Position numbers and translations under genes: made by a program
Assembly: GCA_955652715.1 (NCBI GenBank)
Contig: CATPBS010000036.1
Span: forward strand, 1 to 5,883
Direction of reading: 5' to 3'
DNA from: an uncultured Candidatus Udaeobacter sp.
Lineage (GTDB): Bacteria > Verrucomicrobiota > Verrucomicrobiia > Chthoniobacterales > UBA10450
Length of the DNA: 5,883 bases
Part shown: in pieces, positions 1 to 4,180 of the stretch
Layout: the number at the start of each line of letters is the position of its first letter
How positions within the stretch are numbered: the stretch's first letter is position 1
The notes under the pieces: generated by a model
The model's input: the letters and a program-made list of their open reading frames with translations, nothing else
Database searches by the model: none
Told to the model about the DNA's origin: nothing

Positions 1-363
1 GGCGCGAATGACTTTCTTGGTCGTTTGAGGAAAGAACGCGCCGGCCTTCACCGTGGCGTCATTCGCAATGACCATGCACGAAACACCTTCGATGTTCCCG
101 ATGCCCGTGACCACGCCTGCTGCCGGGATCTTCCCCCATTGTTCGTACATTTTGTAAGCAGCCCAAAGGCCGATCTCGAAAAACGGCGCGTCTTTGTCCA
201 GCAAATGACTGAGCCGCTCGCGCGCCGGTAACCTGCCCATCTTGCGCTGGCGCTCGTGGCCAGCCTTGCCGCCGCCTTCACGCAGGAGAGCTTCCTCCTT
301 CGCAATCGCCGCGCAGTGCGCACGCAATACTTCACTGGGGCTGGATGCAGATGAACGAGGCAT
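1..363 (-). CDS. acyl-CoA carboxylase carboxyltransferase (beta) subunit, N-terminal part, cut by window edge
   Basis: Reading the minus strand from the ATG at 363-361 gives 121 codons with no stop before the window edge. The protein belongs to the biotin-dependent carboxyltransferase family, which moves CO2 from carboxybiotin to an acyl-CoA. What I see: a Gly-rich basic stretch, then GRLPARERLSHLLD (residues about 48-61), FFEIGLWAAYKMYEQWG, AAGVVTGIG and IEGVSCMVIANDATVKAGAF. This order is the classical N-terminal crotonase-like fold of the beta subunit. The AAYKMYEQ and NDATVKAGAFFP details resemble methylcrotonyl-CoA carboxylase more than propionyl-CoA carboxylase, but that is inference. 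The family is about 510-540 residues, so roughly three quarters of the gene lies outside. The start is firm: the frame closes at a TGA at 402-400 and no other ATG, GTG or TTG lies between. No Shine-Dalgarno is visible upstream. Leucine or odd-chain acid catabolism would be the usual role. Confidence 0.9.
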   Translation of the reverse strand, partial: MPRSSASSPSEVLRAHCAAIAKEEALLREGGGKAGHERQRKMGRLPARERLSHLLDKDAPFFEIGLWAAYKMYEQWGKIPAAGVVTGIGNIEGVSCMVIANDATVKAGAFFPQTTKKVIRA

Positions 364-416
364 GACGCGAAGCACGCTTAATCCGCGAAGGTAACTGAAT
401 CAAGCTGAGCTTTTCT

Positions 417-1039
417 TACTCTTGCTCTTGCTACAACACGACTGGCAGCAACAATGTGGCGGCGCTGGTGCCGGCAGCAGCGTCACCACCGCCGACAACG
501 TTATCTGTATCGGGGCAAATCTCACCGGCTTCAACGTGAACGATAGCTGCTTTATCGGTAACATTCGTGGGGCTGTTGTAAGCCCGGACGCCGTCCCGGT
601 CGTGATCGACTCCTCGAACCAGCTCGGGACAACCACTTCCTCAAAGCGCTTCAAGAAAGACATAAGACCGATAGATGACGCCAGTGAATCAATCCTTTTG
701 CTTAAGCCAGTGACGTTTCACTACAAGAGCGACAAGACAGCCACGCCGCAATTTGGTTTGGTGGCCGAGGAAGTCGCCGAGGTGAACCCAAACCTGGTGG
801 TGCGCGACGAGAATGGCGAAATCTATACGGTGCGCTACGACGCGGTGAATGCGATGTTACTTAATGAGTTTCTTAAAGAGCGCAGAAAAAATGAGGACCA
901 GGAAGCGACCATTACGACGTTGAAGTTAACAGTCGCACGACAACAAAAGGCGATGGAGATTCTCGCGGCGCAAATTCAAAAGGTAAGCGCTGAGATTGGG
1001 CTAGGCAGATCCGCGTTACAACTGGCTGCCGTGAAATCC
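417..1039 (+). pseudogene. remnant of tail-fibre-like protein with S74-type intramolecular chaperone domain
   Basis: The main frame (codons in phase with 422) encodes, in order: a Gly-rich piece GAGAGSSVTTADNVICIGA, a short beta-rich spacer with CFIGNIRG, then an S74/endosialidase-type chaperone domain at about 638-896 (SSKRFKKDIRPI, LLLKPVTFHYK, FGLVAEEVAEVNP, YTVRYDAVNAMLLNEFLKE), and a coiled coil at about 869-991 ending IQKVSAEI. In this family the domain trimerises a fibre and may be cleaved off at the Ser just before the basic motif, here S73-S74 counting from 422. The preceding repeat is in another frame: 432-458 reads YNTTGSNNV, so the reading frame breaks at about 459. Its upstream frame stops at 396-398, only about 35 bases from the neighbouring carboxylase start, so the fibre shaft and signal peptide are absent. 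The open frame overruns to 1312, deep into an antisense gene, so the native stop is gone too. I infer a decayed remnant. Confidence 0.75.
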
Positions 1040-1051
1040 GTAGGATTGGAC

Positions 1052-1075
1052 AGGCGTTCGCCTCGGCGAACGCCT
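1052..1075. repeat. near-perfect palindrome at the 3' ends of convergent genes
   Basis: Two 11-base arms, AGGCGTTCGCC at 1052-1062 and GGCGAACGCCT at 1065-1075, are exact reverse complements separated by TC. The minus-strand acyltransferase stop codon (1078-1076) touches the arm directly. In RNA from either strand this would fold into a strong GC-rich hairpin. No T-run follows on either side, so it is not a textbook intrinsic terminator. It could still stabilise the 3' end or stop convergent transcription. It looks like a dispersed REP-type element, which I infer from its shape and from the partly similar element near 4001-4069. Confidence 0.75.
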
Positions 1076-2068
1076 CTACAAGTTTGTTCCGTTGATAGCC
1101 CTAGCGTTATCGCGCTCGAGCATATCTTCGAATGGTCGATAAAAATTTGCATAAAAGGGGTAAGGCCGATCAGGTTTTGCAGGACGGTACCGCCAGTGTT
1201 TGTACATCCAGAGCCAGGGCGCCGGGTTTTTTTGCACATAAGGTTCAAACGAATTCCAACATGCCTGTGCGATTTGTTGATGAGTCATGTCAGCAGTGCA
1301 CTCGATTTTTGAATGGAAGACGAGCCGGTAACGCCCATCGCGCAGCGGTTCGCAATGCGCGGGAATGATCGGCACGCCTGTTTGCTCATGAAGCCAGGCG
1401 TGCGCCGAAGTCACGCTTGTTTTTAATCCGAAACAATCAATCGCCACGGCACCCTGGGTTGGCGGCACGGTAAGATCGACGAGCAGCGCAGTGCGCCCCT
1501 TTCGCCGAAGCACTTTATAAAGCCGAATGATGCCGCGCTCGCGCGGAACCAGCTCGTGGCCAGATTGCTCGCGCAATTTTTTAAAGATTGGATCAAGCAA
1601 AGAATTCTTAAATTCCTGCGAGATAATCGTGCCTTTCAGATCGAGGAAACCACCTGCCAGGCTCAGCCATTCAAAGTTGCCGTAATGGTAGCAGGCGATG
1701 ATCATGCTGCGCTCTTTGCCTGTACCGTGCGCGGTTTCCTCGACATTTTGCCACTCGATGTAGCGAGAGAAATTTTGCTGCGTCAGGCGCGGGCTCCACA
1801 GCAGGTCGACCATGGTCCGTGCGAAATATTGAAATGATTCCCTCGCAATTTTTCGTCGCTCATGAAGAGAAAGTTGGTCGCCGAATGCGGCCTCGAGATT
1901 GATCAACGCGACGTTGTACCGATGGCGATCAAGGAAGCTAAGCAACGCGCCTGCTGTCCGGGCAAGATGATAGCAGACCTTTCGCGAACACAATGGGATC
2001 AGCTTTGTGGCAAGCACAAGCCCTAGCCACTCCAGACGATACCGGATCCGCTTCCATTGCGAACGCAT
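1076..2068 (-). CDS. LpxL/HtrB-family lysophospholipid (lipid A-type) acyltransferase
   Basis: The protein has 330 residues from the ATG at 2068-2066. It belongs to the LpxL/HtrB/LpxM family, inner-membrane enzymes that transfer a secondary acyl chain onto Kdo-lipid A or a related lipid. What I see: an N-terminal hydrophobic segment with basic flanks (WLGLVLATKLIPL), NLEAAFGD (the usual NLxxaFp region), the HX4(D/E) catalytic motif as HYGNFE (H128, E133), GRTALLVDLTVPPTQGA (position of the conserved G...D(Q) loop), CFGLKTSVTSAHAWLHEQTGVPIIPAH, and the C-terminal WLWMYKHWRYRP, equivalent to WxHRRWKxRP. The length fits the family. An in-frame TTG at 2098 would add ten residues, but ATG is preferred because the added charged residues fit the family poorly. 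Neither start has a clear Shine-Dalgarno. The canonical aspartate-glutamine pair is DL here, so the exact acceptor is uncertain. It ends in TAG against the palindrome at 1052-1075. Confidence 0.88.
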   Translation of the reverse strand: MRSQWKRIRYRLEWLGLVLATKLIPLCSRKVCYHLARTAGALLSFLDRHRYNVALINLEAAFGDQLSLHERRKIARESFQYFARTMVDLLWSPRLTQQNFSRYIEWQNVEETAHGTGKERSMIIACYHYGNFEWLSLAGGFLDLKGTIISQEFKNSLLDPIFKKLREQSGHELVPRERGIIRLYKVLRRKGRTALLVDLTVPPTQGAVAIDCFGLKTSVTSAHAWLHEQTGVPIIPAHCEPLRDGRYRLVFHSKIECTADMTHQQIAQACWNSFEPYVQKNPAPWLWMYKHWRYRPAKPDRPYPFYANFYRPFEDMLERDNARAINGTNL

Positions 2069-2208
2069 TTCCCACTTTAAGCGTGCCTCGAAGCGCAAGG
2101 CTAGTACCCGAGGATGACGAACAGCGGTTTCTCGTCCTCGCGCTCCTGCTCGTGATCGGTGATTCGATTATGATTACGAGCACCAGTCGCCGATCGCGGA
2201 CCGATCCC

Positions 2209-2394
2209 CTACCAACCCTGGCCCGGATTGCTTATCGGAGGCAGCCCCTTGCGAAACTCCGCCTGCTGACGTTCGGCTTCTTTCTGCTGATCCGCCTCGC
2301 GTGCCTGCTGCTCCGGGCTCGGACCGGAGGCACAGCCGGCGAGTACAACAATAAGCGCTGGGATAAGAAGCACGGCGGTGGCCAGCTTTTTCAT
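2209..2394 (-). CDS. small predicted lipoprotein with Gln/Glu-rich mature chain
   Basis: This is a 61-residue protein of unknown function starting at the ATG at 2394-2392. Residues 1-20 form a type II signal peptide: MKK, a hydrophobic core ATAVLLIPALIVVL, and the lipobox LAGC with the lipidated cysteine at 21. The mature chain is only about 41 residues: CASGPSPEQQ, then a charged Gln/Glu/Arg segment likely helical, then GLPPISNPGQGW at the end. There is no Asp at position +2 after Cys (it is Ala), so outer-membrane sorting is plausible by the E. coli rule. The same frame is open upstream to 2529, but the signal peptide fixes the start at 2394. The 15 bases before the ATG are pyrimidine-rich on the coding strand, so there is no Shine-Dalgarno. 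It sits 148 bases downstream of the CNB-DUF1003 gene and 140 bases upstream of the acyltransferase start. Confidence 0.8.
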   Translation of the reverse strand: MKKLATAVLLIPALIVVLAGCASGPSPEQQAREADQQKEAERQQAEFRKGLPPISNPGQGW

Positions 2395-2542
2395 AGGAGA
2401 AGAAGAATAATCACGTTGACGAGTGCGGCAACTTCCGGGCAAGCCAAAATCTGAATAACGGATGATGAAGCAACTCGGACAACAGATGGCGATTGAAGTT
2501 CCAATGGTTAAAACGATGAAAGCGCGCAACGTTCCCTCTTCG

Positions 2543-3382
2543 TCATTTCATGATTCCTTCGTCACTCTCTTTATCCGACGCCAGCCGCAGATAATCGCCC
2601 TCGAGAGTTTTCAAGCGTTGAAGAATCTCATTCAACGCGAGTTCGTTCTTCAAGTTTATTTGATAATCGATTTCGGCGCGAAGCCGATCCTTGTGAGACT
2701 GGCGGTTCTGCGACATCAAAATGACCGGTGCTTGCAACACGGCAAGCATATTAATCGCAGTACTGAGCAGCAAGTAGGGGTACGCATCAAAGGCGTTGTC
2801 TCGAAGCAGCCACGTGTTTATCAATACCCAAGAGTTAAAAAAGAGCACAGCAGCAATAATAAATTTCCAACTGCCGCCGAATTCGGCGATGACGTCCGCG
2901 GCGCGATCAGCAAGCGTCAAGTGCGCCGCTTCCTCGACGTTGACATTGCGCGTGGCGCTACGGCGTAACAGTTCATCCGTATGCCGCAACCGGTTGGCAA
3001 GTGCAGTGAGCATCTCCAAGGCGACATTTGGACTGCTCCGCACAAAGGAAAGAAAATGCTCCCGCGAGAGCACAGCCAGCCGTGCGTCCTCCGCGACGAT
3101 CGCGTCGGCCGAGCGGCGCTGACCGTCGAGCAACGCCATTTCGCCAAAAAAATCGCCGCGGACTAGTTCGATTAACGTGACCTCCCGTCCGTCCGTAGCC
3201 CGCACGCAAATCCGGACCTTTCCACGCTCGATTAAATACATTGCATCGCCTTCGTCACCGGCACGAAACAAAGATGTGCCGGCTTTACAATCGAGGCTCT
3301 CCAGCAGGTGACACAATTTGCTGGCCGCCTCATTATCGAGGGATTCAAACAACGGCACCTGGCGCAGTGTGTCGATAGTCAT
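2543..3382 (-). CDS. cyclic nucleotide-binding domain fused to DUF1003 membrane protein
   Basis: The protein has 279 residues from the ATG at 3382-3380. Residues about 8-130 form a cyclic nucleotide-binding (cNMP/CRP-type) beta-roll: VPLFESLDNEAASKL at the entrance, a phosphate-binding cassette FGEMALLDGQRRSA at 79-92 with E81 and R90 where cAMP-binding proteins keep Glu and Arg, and the C-helix after it. A short charged linker leads to a DUF1003 domain at about 157-262: DRAADVIAEFGGSWKFI, membrane segments about 173-192 and 202-226, YPYLLLSTAINMLAVLQAPVILMSQNRQ, KDRLRAEIDYQINLKNE, then a coiled tail. No helix-turn-helix follows the sensor, so it is not a CRP-type regulator. I infer a membrane protein gated or modulated by a nucleotide ligand; the function of DUF1003 itself is unknown. 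A TTG at 3445 would add 21 residues but the ATG lies right before the domain. The upstream divergent region should hold its promoter. Confidence 0.88.
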   Translation of the reverse strand: MTIDTLRQVPLFESLDNEAASKLCHLLESLDCKAGTSLFRAGDEGDAMYLIERGKVRICVRATDGREVTLIELVRGDFFGEMALLDGQRRSADAIVAEDARLAVLSREHFLSFVRSSPNVALEMLTALANRLRHTDELLRRSATRNVNVEEAAHLTLADRAADVIAEFGGSWKFIIAAVLFFNSWVLINTWLLRDNAFDAYPYLLLSTAINMLAVLQAPVILMSQNRQSHKDRLRAEIDYQINLKNELALNEILQRLKTLEGDYLRLASDKESDEGIMK

Positions 3383-3659
3383 TTGCGGAAAAACGACTGA
3401 ACGCGCTCCAGAATAGCGGCAATTCGCGTCGCCGAGAAGCTTCAATTGTAGAGAAGCGGATTGTTATTCAGGCCTCTATTGCGGAGCGATATGGTCTCAT
3501 GGCGGAGTTTCGGCTCGATTCAAGAGCAAGGGTATGAGCATCCCCCGACCTAAATTTTGGATGGCTTGTAACCAGCGGATCTGATATTGCCTGCAAGTTG
3601 ACTCGCGAAAGCTTTCGGAGTTGATCTTCGAAATCGCAGGAGTCAAAAGGGAGAAAATC
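3383..3659. other. divergent intergenic region with a 12-base palindrome
   Basis: This stretch separates the minus-strand CNB-DUF1003 gene from the plus-strand YmgE-like gene and must carry promoters for both if they are expressed separately. I see a perfect palindrome CGAAAGCTTTCG at 3606-3617, a TTGACT at 3598-3603 without a convincing -10 partner at 16-18 bases, and on the minus strand a TATTCT near 3402-3407 with only a poor -35. No convincing coding frame is present: the minus-strand open frame at 3468-3668 has no recognisable motif. The palindrome could be a regulator site but nothing here names the regulator. Confidence 0.4.
3645..3653 (+). promoter_or_regulatory. strong ribosome binding site for the YmgE-like gene
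   Basis: AAAAGGGAG ends six bases before the ATG at 3660. It is the only convincing Shine-Dalgarno in the window and fixes the intended start of the following gene, even though the frame from that ATG is broken two codons later. A second purine block, AGGAG at 3638-3642, lies just upstream. Confidence 0.7.
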
Positions 3660-3922
3660 ATGCTTCACTCATCTGGTACATCATTGTCGGTTTCCTTGCG
3701 GGCTGCGTCGCAAAAGCACTGCTGCACACGCATCTGTCGATTACATGGACAGTGGTGCTTGGCATTATTGGCTCGATTATCGGCGGGGCAGTAACGCATC
3801 TGTTTTATCCGCCAAGCACTGGAGGCCGATTTCATCCCGCTGAGTTAATCGTTTCCATTCTCGGAGGGATCTTAGTCCTTTATCTCTGGCACAAGTTCCG
3901 GTTGCAAATACCGCGAGGCTAA
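3660..3922 (+). pseudogene. GlsB/YeaQ/YmgE (transglycosylase-associated) family membrane protein, frameshifted at codons 2-3
   Basis: From TGG at 3674 to the TAA at 3920-3922 the plus strand encodes a small, very hydrophobic protein with WYIIVGFLAGCVAKALL, WTVVLGIIGSIIGGAVTHL and FHPAELIVSILGGILVLYL, that is three membrane helices with the Gly-spaced IVGxxAG and GIIGSIIGG pattern of the Transgly_assoc family. Members are about 80-90 residue inner-membrane stress-response proteins of unclear mechanism. That frame has no ATG, GTG or TTG between its upstream stop (3599-3601) and the first helix. The ATG with a strong ribosome binding site at 3660 is out of phase by one base. Restoring one T (CTTCAC to CTTTCAC) gives M-L-S-L-I-W-Y-I-I-V, a normal start for this family, and an 87-residue protein. 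As written, the product from 3660 is a short unrelated peptide. It could be a true null allele or a base-call error in a short T run. Confidence 0.8.
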
Positions 3923-4000
3923 AATCTCGAGCAAAGAACTCTCGCGCAATTCACATTGGTGCGAAAGCGACGCGATGGCGCGTGCGCACGGCGGAGCCAG

Positions 4001-4069
4001 AGCGTTGTAGTGGCCGCTGTCCTCAGCGGATTTCCGTTACAACTCTCGAAACGCTGCCCTGAGGACAGC
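4001..4069. repeat. complex inverted-repeat element upstream of the phosphatase-GlyA gene
   Basis: Several exact complementary pairs are nested in 69 bases. GCTGTCCTCAG (4016-4026) pairs with CTGAGGACAGC (4059-4069). CCGCTG (4014-4019) pairs locally with CAGCGG (4024-4029) around TCCT. GTTGTA (4004-4009) pairs with TACAAC (4038-4043), and AGCGTT (4001-4006) with AACGCT (4050-4055). The pairs compete, so the RNA could adopt alternative folds. The opening TTGTAGTGGC resembles the TTGTAGAGGC that opens the 1052-1075 palindrome when read on the minus strand, suggesting one family of dispersed palindromic elements. It could also serve as an RNA leader, but no known riboswitch class is recognised. 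Confidence 0.6.
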
Positions 4070-4122
4070 CCGTTCATCCTTGATCATTCTCCAACGGCTC
4101 CCTTGGACCCGCGACGGCCAAA

Positions 4123-4150
4123 TTGACTTGAGCAGGTTCGCTTCTAGGTT
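4123..4150 (+). promoter_or_regulatory. possible sigma70-type promoter for the phosphatase-GlyA gene
   Basis: TTGACT at 4123-4128 matches the -35 consensus at five of six bases. After 16 bases comes TAGGTT at 4145-4150, a weak -10 (three of six). Transcription would start about 25 bases before the GTG at 4181. The -10 is poor, so this is tentative. Confidence 0.3.
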
Positions 4151-4180
4151 GGGGTCGCGCTTGCTTGCGCCGTGCGAACC

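Noticed and set aside
25..231. 68-codon plus-strand open frame at the left edge
   Set aside because: Antisense to the carboxyltransferase gene, whose minus-strand translation matches family motifs throughout.
1052..1075. Palindrome as a standard rho-independent terminator
   Set aside because: No run of T follows on either strand, so only the hairpin is supported.
1556..1837. Plus-strand open frame of 93 codons inside the acyltransferase gene
   Set aside because: Antisense shadow of conserved LpxL-type motifs; no family features of its own.
1993..2968. Two long plus-strand open frames (1993-2454 and 2462-2968)
   Set aside because: They lie opposite the acyltransferase start, the lipoprotein with its clear lipobox, and the CNB-DUF1003 gene, and show no domain.
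3468..3668. 66-codon minus-strand open frame in the divergent region
   Set aside because: No start context, no motif, and it overlaps the ribosome binding site and start of the YmgE-like gene on the other strand.
3981..3990. Short palindrome CGTGCGCACG
   Set aside because: Ten bases of GC-rich self-complementarity in GC-rich DNA is expected by chance; no context supports a function.
3923..4180. Riboswitch (glycine, THF or SAM) upstream of the GlyA fusion
   Set aside because: Inverted repeats are present but I could not match any conserved riboswitch core, so only the structure is reported.
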